Assembly (NCBI RefSeq): GCF_022965805.1
Contig: NC_133104.1
Coordinates: 37,740,682-37,804,681, forward strand
Length of the DNA: 64,000 nt
Direction: 5' to 3'
Source of the DNA: Primulina eburnea
Taxonomy: Eukaryota; Streptophyta; Magnoliopsida; Lamiales; Gesneriaceae
Shown: positions 11,697-23,062 of the stretch, piece after piece
How the letters are laid out: each line of letters begins with the position of its first letter
Position numbering within the stretch: position 1 is the first letter of the stretch
Notes under the pieces: generated by a model
Database searches by the model: none
Told to the model about the DNA's origin: nothing
Seen by the model: the letters and a program-made list of their open reading frames with translations, nothing else
Position numbers and translations under genes: made by a program

Positions 11697-13970
11697 TTCT
11701 GATGGTGGTGGATATTTTATTTTTAATAAAATACATATAATTTCCCAGAAACCAAATTAAAATAATTTGCAATAAGATGTATATATGATTTTCATACTCA
11801 CCCCCGGAATAAATGTGCATACGTGGGCCGTGAAACGAACAAGTTGGACAGTTGGCCACTTTGATGCCATTTATTATTAATTAAAAAAAATATTTTTTAT
11901 ATGGAGGCTTCTTTTAAAATTAAAAAAAATTTATTTGACAGTATCCTATATCAATTTTATGAGCCAGATTTCTGACCCGATTTGATTCGTAAAAAATATA
12001 AATTTTTATGTTGAAAAAATTATTTAACTCTAAAAATTATTTATGTGACATCGTCTCGTAATAGATTTGGTCTAAATATTTGAGCTAAATGTTGAGGGTC
12101 AAAATAAGAGTAATAATTGCTTAATAATTAGAAGATGGGTTGTTGCTGTCTTAAATGCGGACTTTAGTATTATTAAATTGTTGGCGTTTAATTATGTACC
12201 GTTGCATTCATCAGCAAACATATTTTTGTTTTGATTAAGCCAACACTGTCTCAACAATTCAATTCTAATTTTTTTAAAAAAAAACAATTCAATTCTAATA
12301 CTTTTTAGTGTGGTTGTTAATTCACAAGCAGAAAACTGAAATTTTAATCTTATACATTTGTCTTTTTTATTTTAGTTTTTCGTCTTACAAAATTTCAATT
12401 TTAATCAAATTTTTTTGATTTTTTTTCAATTTCAGTCTTTTTTATTAGACGCAGATACAATGACAAATGACAATGATACGTTAGACATGTTGATGTATTT
12501 AGTGTCGCATCAGCACTTATGTAAAAAGGACTTAAATTGTCAAAAAATTTAAAATACATCACTAAGTCTAACATTTGAGAATATAGATGACTAAAATCGC
12601 AAATATACAACTATATAATATCAAATTAGTAACTTTCCATATAATATAAATATACATACTTATAATTATATCTTAGATACATTTATTATTTTAATATATA
12701 TAATGTATCATGTCATAAAAAAATGTTATTATAAATATTTCGTTAACAAACATTCTTTAGATTAATCTGTTTGACTTATAATATTTGTTGGCCCTATTTT
12801 TGTTTTTTTTATTATATTATTTTAAATATAAATAATAGACTAGAGTATAATTACGACAGGTGTTACTAGCAAAAGCCATGTCCTTGAATAATGTGAAATC
12901 ACTTAACATTTCAAATTTTATTCATTCGTGAAAAAATATTACGTTTTAATCGAAATATTATTTTTATGAGATTTATGCTAAGAAGTCGAAAATAAAATAA
13001 ATAAATCCTCCCATTTAAAGACAAACCAACAAAAATTAATAAGTTTTCATTAGGAAAATATATAGCTATTGACTTTACCAGAAATATATATATATATGTA
13101 TCCATAAAGTTAGATAAACATTATGTTTCGATTGTAAGTATATCACTCGGTTTCTTGAGTTGAACGAAGAGTTTTTTGTCACAATTGAGTTTCGAAACTA
13201 AGAACTCGTCTCAAATTTAATTAATTAGAAAGTTACGAATTATTTGATTGCTAACAGATATATAGTACTCTGTAACATAAACTTAGACAATTCTAAAAAG
13301 TTAAAGCATTGCATTATGAGAAACATGATTTGATTAATGGTTACTGTAAGCATGTCATTTTGAGCAAAGGATCTGCGCTATATTACAGTGTCATACTTTC
13401 ACCTTATCCACTTGCGGTACAATTTTAACTGTGTGAATCGTGTTCTTCATTCGAGTTAGCATGCCCGAGATTTTCACCTTTCTATGTTTGTGATTATTTG
13501 GATTTGCCATTTCAAGAAATCGGGTTCTTATGCTTTCTTGGGATCCTCTTCTTTGTTTTCACTCGAAAAATTATAAAGGCGAGATTTTGAGGTTCATGTT
13601 TACGAGGTGGTAAAATTTAGGGATTTGCAGAGTAAATGGAATCCATTTTTTAAAGGTATTATTTCTCTGGTAGATGCTATATACCTTTCTGTGAAATGGT
13701 GCTTTGCTTTGTGTAATGTTGTGTGCAAAGAATATTTGACAATATTTTTAAACTATTTTTTATTTTGACTTTTCTTTCTTTTTAAACTTTGCTTTACGTT
13801 GTTTCTTGAAGACAGAAGTAGCTATTTATTAATGAAAGTTTTTTTTATATCATTTTGGCTATTTTCTCATAGTTGGTGGTGTCAATTTTACTTTGTTCTT
13901 TTGTATATTCTTGAGATGTAAAGATTTGATGCATTTTATCTCTTAAACCTGTATTTGAATTTAGGGTCGT
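11111..13970. other. Intergenic region upstream of CslC
   Basis: AT-rich sequence with no credible coding region. It holds the AT-rich hairpin at 11500-11695, a diverged MITE copy at about 11940-12070, and a MITE-like block at about 12340-12610 with inverted 'actgaaattttaatc/gactaaaatcgc' ends. The last few hundred bases should include the CslC promoter and 5' UTR. A 5' UTR intron is possible, with a donor near 13657 (aag/gtatta) and an acceptor near 13965 (gaatttag/ggtc). That is inference from splice-like sequence only. Confidence 0.5.
11500..11695. repeat. Inverted repeat with AT microsatellite spacer
   Basis: Two arms of roughly 50 bp, at about 11502-11552 and 11602-11652, are near-perfect inverted copies. 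They share 'ttcacccgtctcacaaat', 'agaaatatgtgaaac' and 'tttcacgaaa' blocks. A TA dinucleotide run lies in the spacer and a longer one after the right arm. The outer arm sequence (GTGAGACGGGTGAA) matches the conserved block of the window's MITE family, so this is probably a hairpin derivative of that family. Confidence 0.75.
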
Positions 13971-14027
13971 TCTCTATTCTCCTCGCTGGGTGAAATTTTG
14001 CCACCATTCTGCAGAGGAAACAAGAAA

Positions 14028-16580
14028 ATGGCTCCCAGAATGAATCTTTTCTTTTGGTGGACTAAAGATACAGCTCAAGGAACTCCAGTGATAGTGAAGA
14101 TGGAAAATCCTAATTTCTCCATTCTTGAAATAGATGGCCCTGATGCTGCATTCAGGCCAGTGGACAAGAGCCGGCTTAAAAATTCCAAGCAAGTGAAATG
14201 GGTTTTGCTTCTTAAAGCAAATCGAGCTGTCGGCTGTGTGGCTTGGCTTGGAGCCATACTATGGGGTCTTCTTGGAGTTATCAAGAAGAGGTTGATCTTT
14301 AGGCAAGGAGTGGCTTTTGCTAGCGAGAAACTAGGCAAGGGTAAATTGATGTTGAAAGTTATAAAGTCCTTTTTAATGATTTTATTGGGAATTCTTGGTT
14401 TTGAGGTGGTAGCTTATTTCAAAGGGTGGCGTTATTTTGAGAATCCAAATCTTCACATTCCGCACACTTATGATATCCAAGGCCTGTTCCAACTCTTTTA
14501 TGCGGCTTGGTTGGAGTTTCGAGCTCAATATATTGCCCCATTTGTGCTTTCTTTAACGAACTTTTGTATAGTTCTGTTCTTAATCCAATCGTTGGATCGG
14601 TTAATTCTGTTTTTGGGATTCTTATATATCAAGTTGAAGAAGATTGAACCTACAATAAATGGTGATCCTTTTGAATATAAAGATCTTGAAGGAGAAACTC
14701 AGAATTACCCCATGGTTCTTGTTCAAATTCCTATGTGTAACGAGCTGGAGGTATGATATAGTTTCCTCCGATATTTCTTCTATTTGTCGCTAAGTGTTTG
14801 ATTTGTTGTTGTTATTAGATCATTAAGCGTTGCTCAGTGAGACAATGTAAGAATACTTAAGCTTGGTCTGATGGGATAAGTGGAAAGAAAGTGTCATTCA
14901 AAGATTTGGAATCTGTCGTGTAGATGAAATATCTAAATCTGCATTATTCGTACAGGTGTATGAGCTTTCTATATCAGCAGTCTGTCAACTAGATTGGCCG
15001 AGAGAACGTCTGCTAATTCAAATTCTTGACGATTCTGATGATGAAAATATTCAGTTGTTGATTCAATCGGAGGTCTCTAAATGGAGCCAAAAGGGTACTA
15101 ACATAATCTATCAGCATCGTCTGATTAGGACCGGTTATAAAGCTGGGAATCTTAAATCAGCCATGAGCTGTGACTATGTGAAGGATTACGAATTCGTTGC
15201 TATATTTGATGCAGATTTTCAACCAACCCCTGATTTTCTCAAGCAGACAGTTCCACATTTTAAGGTTTTTACTTTAATTTTTTTCATTCCTGAATCGCGG
15301 TTAATTTGACAAAACAAGTTCGTTTGTTGTAGGATAATCCTGAATTGGGATTAGTTCAGGCAAGATGGACATTTGTCAACAAGGATGAGAACCTGTTGAC
15401 CCGCCTCCAGAACATAAATATGTGTTATCATTTTGAGGTAGAACAGCAGGTTAATGGGGTGTTCTTGAATTTCTTTGGTTTCAATGGGACTGCCGGTGTT
15501 TGGAGGATCCAAGCATTGGAAGATTCTGGCGGTTGGCTTGAACGGACGACTGTAGAAGATATGGACATTGCTGTACGTGCCCATCTCAATGGTTGGAAGT
15601 TCATATATCTCAATGATGTTAAGGTGCAAAAAAAATCAGTCATTCCAGTTTGTTTTTCAGCCAGCATGCCGTTCCTACTTTTTGAAGATGCTTGACTATT
15701 ATGACTAATGCAATTGTATTCTACGTGCATATAAACTTAGGTTCTATGTGAAGTTCCTGAGTCGTTTGAAGCTTACAGGAAGCAACAACATCGATGGCAT
15801 TCTGGTCCTATGCAGCTGTTCCGGTTGTGCCTTCCCGCTGTCCTGAAATCAAAGGTGCGTTTAATATTAGGTTTAAAAGTCTCTGATAGTTTTCAGATGA
15901 AAGCCTCACTAATGATCCACGGATGCTGATTTTTTCTGCAGATATCAATATGGAAGAAAGTGAACTTGATATTTTTCTTCTTCTTACTTCGAAAACTCAT
16001 CCTTCCCTTCTACTCGTTCACATTATTCTGCATAGTTCTTCCATTGACAATGTTCATTCCCGAAGCTGAGCTACCTACGTGGGTGATCTGCTTCGTTCCT
16101 ATCCTAATGACTTTCCTTAACATACTCCCCTCACCAAAATCCATCCCTTTCATTGCCCCCTATCTCCTATTTGAAAACACTATGTCAGTTACTAAATTCA
16201 ATGCCATGTTATCTGGACTCTTTCAATTAGGCAGCTCTTACGAGTGGATTGTCACCAAAAAGGCCGGAAGGTCTTCAGAATCCGACTTGTTAGCTGCTGC
16301 TGATAAGGATATGAAATCACTTATCCAACCACAGATCAATAGGGGAGCTTTGGAAAATGGTCTTTCTGATCTCACCCTATTGAAGGAACAAACAGTGAAG
16401 AAACCGGTCAAGAAAACTAACAAGATTTATCGAAAAGAGCTAGCTCTTGCTTTTCTTCTGCTAACTGCTTCAATCAGAAGCCTTTTGTCTGCTCATGGTC
16501 TTCATTTTTACTTTCTACTTTTCCAAGGTGTCACGTTTCTACTTGTTGGTCTTGATTTGATTGGAGAACAGGTCAGTTGA
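14028..16580 (+). CDS. CSLC: Cellulose synthase-like C (CslC) glycosyltransferase, five exons, 691 aa
   Basis: Predicted exons are 14028-14750, 14956-15264, 15333-15623, 15741-15854 and 15942-16580. All junctions are GT-AG and in phase 0. CslC proteins are Golgi GT2 enzymes that make the beta-1,4-glucan backbone of xyloglucan. The N-terminus carries the family's W-W...KGTP-like start, the [13 protein letters not shown] block and [11 protein letters not shown]2 motifs are present: DDSDD at 266-270, DAD at 326-328, ED at 419-420 and QQHRW at 456-460. Membrane segments lie near residues 66-86, 113-129, 168-186 and 189-201, with more after 480. The protein ends GEQVS as expected, and its length fits the family. 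An upstream TTG lies in the same frame, but the ATG at 14028 matches the family start. AATAAA signals follow at 16706 and 17005. The exact paralogue is not resolved. The gene appears intact. Confidence 0.93.
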
Positions 16581-16705
16581 TAAAGAACTCATGATGAAAG
16601 ACAAAATGAAGACAAGACAACCTATGTCACTTTGATGCCTTCACCAGCTCATATTCAGGGTAATTTTCTTTAAAGTGTGAATATCATTCATCAAGATTCC
16701 CACCA

Positions 16706-16711
16706 AATAAA
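16706..16711 (+). terminator. Candidate polyadenylation signal for CslC
   Basis: AATAAA lies 126 bases after the CslC stop codon, and a second one is at 17005-17010. Either could direct cleavage. The call rests on motif and position only. Confidence 0.4.
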
Positions 16712-17099
16712 GTTTTGTTCGTCCTGTTGATCACCTTATACTGTCGTTTTCTTCTTTTTGACAATTTTTCAGTTTAGACAGGATAACAGTAACAATTTAC
16801 ATGTAATTTCATTATGTATAGGTTGGAAGATCAATTCTTCTGTTGTGGTTGATCTCATATATTTGTGTGTATTATGTTTGGTTATCGCCTCCAGAATGAA
16901 ACAAAAAATATATTTCATGTTTGCTAATACTTATCCTGACATGTTAGTTTCTTCCATTTGACATCTATAAATTCACATTTGTTGGGATGCAAGCAATGTG
17001 CATCAATAAATACATTTTTACTTCCCATTTTACATCTTCTGTTCTTTTCCTACACTTTTCCGTTAACTTGATGAACTGTGTTTACTATGAGATCAACTC

Positions 17100-18555
17100 C
17101 ACAAGAAATTATATGTAACTTACTCTGGTTTTTAAACTATTTAAAATTTGTGGAAAAATAAAATTTTTCTTAAATAAATAATTAACTTTAAAATTGCGTT
17201 ACAATAATCTGTTCGTCTGAAAATATTTAAAATAAAACAATTACAAACAAATTTTGCAAAAAAGTAATTGTTTAAACATTGTAAACAATCTAATGAAAAT
17301 CAGTGTATTTGAATCAACGTGCATTAATTCTTAAAAATATAGGCTGTCCTCAGGTTTAGCCTCTTGCGCATACCGAGTCGGCTCATTGGTCCCCACCACT
17401 CGTTTCCTTATGCTCGTCATCACCTGCATCGACCAAGTCTAGTAAGTCTAAAGACTCAACATGCATAAACTGAGAATAACAAGTAATACATATTAAAACA
17501 ACATGCATCTTTAAAGTAGAACGTACATACTTAAATTTGAACGTACTGGCATAATCATAGACGTGCCAACACATCGTAAAAATTTTCACAAACATACTTA
17601 CATCATACATATTTGAACATGCATAAACTTCATCATTTTACGTGGAGATATGTTTCAAAGCAAGTGGCCCATACATAAATGCATCTGATCAGACTAAACC
17701 ACAGTACTGGGCTGGCAGGGATGTCCACTACCACATACATGAGATTCCCGGTCATGATTTACCGGGTGGATTAGTCCATGGTTATACTTTACCAATTTCC
17801 AATCCTGATCTAAACCCGGTTCTGCTTTCCCGGGGTGGAGAGATCTCCGGCCACGTTCACCGGCTTCCAAACACATTCATTATTAGTCACAAGACATTTA
17901 GCATATCTCAAAAGCATAAAATATTTTCTCTGCATGTCGAACATACTAATACATTATGCATGCATGTACAAGACAAAAAAAATTTAGAAGTTTTTTTTTC
18001 AGAATGCTTTGCGTTCGGACGGTAAAATCTTACCGCTTGTGCACCGCACACTCGGTTGTGCTCGAAAATCTTTAAAAAAAACACATTTTTTACACAGTTT
18101 GAACAATCACACAAAAATGATCATAATTCACTCATTTCTTGTCCAAAAATTACGAATTTATTGTCAAATCGAAGGTATCGAAAAGTACTACGTTTTATAT
18201 GTTTAAACCTTTTCCAGAAAATCGACTGAATTTTCGCAGTAATCGAAATGACAGCAGACACATTTCTAGATCTAAAAATTTGGATCTAAAAATCATTTCA
18301 AACGTTTTTGCTCAAACTTTTTTACAACATACATGGATTTGTACGCATTATAAACATCACAACACATTATGACGAGATCGATGCAGGAACAATAGAATAT
18401 ACATGCCTTGATCTTTAAAGCTACCGAAACAACGATATGAAGCGGGAAAGATGCGAGGGTTGATCCGAGACGAATTGCGACGCGATTGTTTGAAGAAAAC
18501 CCAACGTGAATCGCTGAAAAGCGAGGGGCAAGGTGGCTGCTATTGAATGCACTAA
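17100..18555 (-). repeat. Old Ty3/gypsy LTR remnant
   Basis: No gene is visible. The stretch 17400-17500 ('catcacctgcatcgaccaag', 'gtctaaagactcaacatg', 'aacaagtaata') matches, block by block, 44270-44360 in the 43.97-47.56 kb solo LTR. The following part has 'cccggttctgctttcccggg' and paired 'ccgg' blocks, like long gypsy LTRs. The remnant is cut at about 18555 by the next gypsy LTR. Its edges are not defined. Confidence 0.5.
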
Positions 18556-18750
18556 GAATTATCCCAGTATAAATCAACGAAACATGCAATCATATAAACA
18601 ATATAAAGCATGTAATCAGGTAACAGATATATGTAACAAAGTCTGAAACATAATCAATATCAAACTGTCGACAATACTCGTAGCTACATCATTCAGACTA
18701 GACACAATCCTAGTCTAGGGATCCCGATTCCAGAAGTTGGCATGCGTATA

Positions 18751-19050
18751 TCGACTACCAGTAATAGAAAAGACTCCAGTTCTATCCACGCCGATGTGGT
18801 ATCGATCAACAGTAATAGAAAAGACTTCAGTTCTATTCACATCGATACGGTATCGATTACCAGTAATAGAGGAAGCTATTATTCTATCCACATCAATATA
18901 GTACCGATTAACAGTAATAGAAGCTACTCTAATTCTATCCACATCGATATGACATCGATTAACAGTAATAGAAGAGCTACTAATCTATCCACATCGATAC
19001 AATACTGATTAACAGTAATAGAAAAAGCCACCATCCTATCCACATCGATA
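18751..19050. repeat. Tandem array, about 54-bp unit, about 5.5 copies
   Basis: Units repeat the pattern 'tatcgattaacagtaatag', a short variable part, then 'tctatccacatcgata'. Variation is concentrated between the two conserved blocks. Because the unit is a multiple of three, both strands show repetitive open frames that are not genes. Confidence 0.85.
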
Positions 19051-19971
19051 GCCAAACATCCAGTGACAGTCTTTGGCACAACCGCCAATACACCATCTTA
19101 TGACATCGTGCAATGTGCCCGTGGTGATCCCACCACTAACGGCACTTCTGTCATAAGATTACTCTTCTAATACCTGTAATCTATAACTCAAGAAAACAAG
19201 TATATCAATCAAACAATGCAAATATCAATGCAATAAAGTAAAGTATGTGATTTAGGGAAACCCAAGTCTAAACCGACTCAAGTCCATCTCCCAATACCAC
19301 ATTGACTTATACCTTTCTTTCGTCGGTTCCTGGCTCAGTCCAAGTCTTGAACTCAAAGCCTGTCTGGTATTGACAATATCAATAATCCCATATCAATATA
19401 CCAGTCAATATCATAACAATCTGATCAATCTGGATTTAATTCAAAATCAACGGTATAACGGTACAATTTCAATATCCCCGTCAATACCAATTTACCCGAT
19501 AACAGTTACAATCTATAACTCATATCCAATACAATCCGTAATCCTGTCATAATTCAAATCTGTCCGGTATAAATCAATATACCCTAAAATTCATAACAAT
19601 TCCATAATCAGTCTGTTTCTTAATCTGACTTCGATTCTATGATGTCTAACATGTCAAGAACATCATATATGAATCCTATTCAATTCTGACAATAGCATAA
19701 TTTCAAAGCATGTCAAAACGTAGCAAAACTTACGTCAAAGTGTAGCCTACGTCGATAGGATTACAGTACTGAAGTCGGATTACAGTTCAGACGGACGGAT
19801 TACAGGAACTTTTCTCGATCTTCTTTTCTTTTTTTTACTGAAATAAACGACCCTATATATGTATATATATCCTAGTTGCTCGGTTAATGATACGCGTCAT
19901 TTTTTTCTTGAATTTGGGTCGGCGCTCGAGCGGTAGTAGTTTCTGTCCAACTCCTTTCCGGGTTGCACATT

Positions 19972-20079
19972 GGCGCTCGGGCGGTCACAAATTACCGCCC
20001 GGGCGCCACCTCTTCTGCCCGAAGCATTTTCCTACTGAACATTGGCGCTCGGGCGGTCGTAATCTACCGCTCGGGCGCC
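19972..20079. repeat. Two GC-rich stem-loops in the LTR
   Basis: Stem 19972-19985 pairs with 19994-20007 (GGCGCTCGGGCGGT with ACCGCCCGGGCGCC, 8-base loop). Stem 20044-20057 pairs with 20066-20079 in the same way. Each has 14-bp arms with at most one mismatch. A related half-unit occurs at 19920-19934. Confidence 0.85.
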
Positions 20080-20209
20080 ACTACTTCTGTCCAAAACTTA
20101 CACAAGTCATATGAACTCTTATTTCGTGTCCCGATTAATCCTTTCGTAATTATATCAAATTATAAATCAATAATTACCGATTACTAGAATTAAATTTTCG
20201 GGCATTACA

Positions 20210-20224
20210 TTCCTCCCCCCCTAA
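20210..20224 (-). other. Polypurine tract of the truncated gypsy element
   Basis: The minus strand reads TTAGGGGGGGAGGAA immediately before the LTR's TGTAATG start. Confidence 0.8.
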
Positions 20225-20304
20225 GATATGATTTCGTCCTCGAAATCACAAGCAATCTATCATATCAACAAGGAGTATATACAGAAATGTATTCCAAATT
20301 TACA

Positions 20305-22424
20305 TTAGTGAAATAATGCTGGGAATTCCTGTCTCATATCAGATTCAGTCTCCCACGTAGCTTCTTCAACACCATGACGAGTCCATTGTACTTTTACCAA
20401 CGGAATCATCTTCGTTCTGAGCTGTTTTTCTTTATGATCAATAATCCGGATCGGTTTCTCGACATAACTCAATGTCTCGTCCAGCTCAGTCTCGTCTGGT
20501 TGAATCACGTGCGAGTCATCAGGGAGATATTTCCGCAGCATAGATACATGAAAGACATCATGTATTCCGGATAACGAAGGCGGCAAGGCGAGTCGATAGG
20601 CACGATCTCCTATCTTCTCGAGGATCTCATATGGACCGACGTATCGTGGAGACAACTTCCCTTTCTTGCCAAATCTGACAATTCCTCTGAAAGGTGAAAT
20701 CTTCAGGAACACTCGGTCTCCTGCCTCAAATACCAACGGTCTACGTCGAAGGTTGGCATATTTGGCTTGTCTGTCCTGGGCTGCCTTCATTTTCTTCTGA
20801 ATCAATTTTACTTTTTCAGTCATATCTCTGATCATATCAGGTCCAGTCTCAGGAACTTCAGAGATATCATCCCAATACAGAGGGGATCTGCATGTCTTTC
20901 CGTACAACGCTTCGAATGGAGCCATCTCAATACTCGTTTCATAGCTATTGTTGTACGAAAATTCGCAAAGAGACAATGCATCTTGCCAGTTAGTACTAAA
21001 ATCAAGTACTACAGCTCTCAGCATATCTTCCAATGTCTGTATCGTACGCTCTGACTGTCCGTCAGTCTGTGGATGATATGCGGTACTAAGATGTAACTTC
21101 GTACCAAGAGCTTGTTGCAGGCTCTGCCAGTAGTGCGAAGTAAATCGAGGATCACGATCTGAAACAATCGACTTCGGCACTCCGTGCAATCTAACCACTT
21201 CTCGATATAAACATCAGCCATCTGGTCATATCGGTATGTCATCTTGTATGGAATAAAACAAGCAGATTTGGTCAATCGATCAATCACGACCCAAATCGCA
21301 TCACAACCTCGGGAGGATCTCGGTAATTGCGTCATAAAATCCATCGAAATGTGATCCCATTTCCATTCAGGAATGGACAAACTCTGTAACAATCATCCTG
21401 GTTTCTTTCTTTCAGCCTTCACCTGTTGGCAATTCAGACACTTGGCTACAAATTTCGTCACATCAGATTTCATTTGTTTCCACCAATACTGTGTCTTTAA
21501 ATCATTATACATTTTTCTGCCACCCGGATGAATGCTAAAAACGACTGTTGTGCACTTTTGACAGTATTTGCTGTATTAAATCCGAAACATTCGGCACAAC
21601 TAGACGATTATTCACATACAAAATACCGTCACAACCTCGATATTCGGATCGATGTCTAGCTCTGACCATCGCAATCGAATTCTGTATATTCTGATCACTT
21701 TTCTGAGCTTCTTTAATTTTCAAAAGTAGCTCTGGTTCAGCCCGAATAGCACACAATCTCATAGGCTGACGATTTGTCTCAAATACTAATCCAGACAAGC
21801 AGCAATCTTCAATCAAATTTGATACACCAATCGTCGATAAAGATAAAGAACACATCTTTTGACTTAGTGCATCAGCTGCTGCATTAGATTTCTCCGGATA
21901 ATATTTGATCTCACAATCGAAATCTTTCAGTAAATCTAGCCATCTTCGCTGTCTCATATTCAATTCAGATTGTGAAAACAGATATTTCAAACTTTTATGA
22001 TGAGAATATATTTCGAATTTCTCACCGTATAGATAATGTCGCCATATCTTCAAGGCAAAGACAATGGCTGCCAATTCAAGATCATGAATTGGGTAACGAG
22101 TTTGATGGGGTTTCAGCTGTCTCGAGGCATAAGCAATCACATGCCCCCGCTGCATCAAAACACAACACAATCCTCGGTGAGAGGCATCACAATAAACGAC
22201 AAATACACCAGTGCCTGAAGGAATCGTCAACACAGGCGCACTGGTCAATCTCTTTTTCAATTCCAGAAAACTGGATTCACAGTCTTCTGACCAAATAAAC
22301 GGAGCATTCTTCTGAGTTAGCTGAGTAATTGGTTTGGCAATACTCGAGAAATCTTGAATAAATCGGCGATAATATCCCGCCAAACCCATAAAACTACGAA
22401 TTTCTGGCACAGATGTAGGTCTTG
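20305..22424 (-). pseudogene. Broken gypsy pol: late RT, RNase H, integrase, chromodomain
   Basis: Reading minus from 22424, the connection-domain [12 protein letters not shown] motif comes first. RNase H (YCDAS, with SHHKSLKYL) and an integrase with HHCC and DDE parts follow, then a chromodomain-like tail ending near 20305. Defects seen are an extra T in a T run near 21540, which shifts frame after VHNSRF, and a TGA in place of Trp near 21393. One base is also missing near 21199, shifting frame just before the GVP...SDRDPRF block. It is homologous to the intact element at 4237-8754 but clearly a different family. Confidence 0.9.
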
Positions 22425-22426
22425 GC

Positions 22427-22745
22427 CCGACTATTCGCTTTGACTAAGGAGCATGCACAGGATGCACCTGATGATGTCGTGGCAGGTAACTGTTTTATTT
22501 CTGGTTATCCTGCATATGTACTGATTGACACTGGTGCATCGCATACTTTTATTTCTGAGAGGTTTGCATTGAGTCATGTGTTACCTATTGAGTCATTGTC
22601 TGCAGTAGTGTCTGTCTCTTCGCCGTTAGGGACATGTTTGATGTCAGTAAAATCTGTTAAACCTTGTATACTGCAGTACGATGGACATACGATTGAGTTA
22701 GACTGTATTGTGCTTAGTTTATCTGATTTTGATTGCATTATCGTT
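22427..22745 (+). pseudogene. Gypsy protease fragment in inverted orientation
   Basis: An open frame on the plus strand carries an EHAQDAPDDVVAG linker, then the retropepsin site VLIDTGASHTF with its catalytic Asp intact, then LSDFDCII. This is the gag-protease junction of a Tekay-like element. It abuts the minus-strand pol at about 22424 in opposite orientation and ends at about 22745, where unrelated sequence begins. It is a rearranged piece, not a functional gene. Confidence 0.85.
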
Positions 22746-23062
22746 ATCTGTTTTTATCTCAAACAAATGAAATGAAAGACAATGGAAATGTGTGTGTGTG
22801 AATCGCGAGTGAGTGTGTGAGAAAGTGTGTGTGTGTGTGTGCGTGAGTTTTTAATTAATTAGAGAATAAAATTTGCTTAATTACAAAATTAAAATGCTAA
22901 TTAAAAGTGTTAATCCCCACCAACTAAACAAAATCCCCTAATTTAAAGTAAAATGCACAATTGTTAAACTTGAAAAGTTTTAAAATCATAAAATCACATA
23001 ATAATTAAATTAGGCTTTTAAAATGCTAAAAGACTAAATAAATTATTTAAAATGTTCCAATC
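22746..23062 (-). repeat. TG microsatellite and old LTR remnant, left of the solo LTR
   Basis: A tg-rich tract at about 22790-22845 is followed by AT-rich sequence. With 24609-24870 on the other side of the solo LTR it resembles the 'cgtcgcc...tctcctttcc...cgaat' and 'cgtgtactgattttaag' end of long gypsy LTRs, like 47390-47560. It is probably one old LTR split by the solo LTR. Confidence 0.4.

Larger units (their letters stand above)
18556..20209 (-). repeat. Partial 3' LTR with minisatellite and stem-loops
   Basis: In element orientation the LTR starts TGTAATGCCCG, directly after the purine tract, and runs to about 18556, where its terminal part is missing. It contains two strong hairpins at 19972-20007 and 20044-20079, and a tandem array of about 54-bp units at 18751-19050. 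Confidence 0.8.
18556..22424 (-). mobile_element. Truncated Tekay/Del-like gypsy element (3' LTR plus half of pol)
   Basis: Minus-strand order is partial pol, purine tract, then an LTR beginning TGTAATGCCC at 20209. The element lacks gag, protease and most of RT, which end at an abrupt junction near 22424. The LTR's far end is also cut near 18556, so no target duplication can be found. The remaining pol carries two frameshifts and a stop codon and is dead. Confidence 0.85.

Noticed and set aside
13998..14027. Upstream TTG-initiated extension of CslC
   Set aside because: The family starts at the MAP-type Met at 14028. Non-ATG initiation is not needed.
17642..18025. 127-aa plus-strand frame near CslC
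   Set aside because: Lies in an old gypsy LTR remnant with no protein motif.
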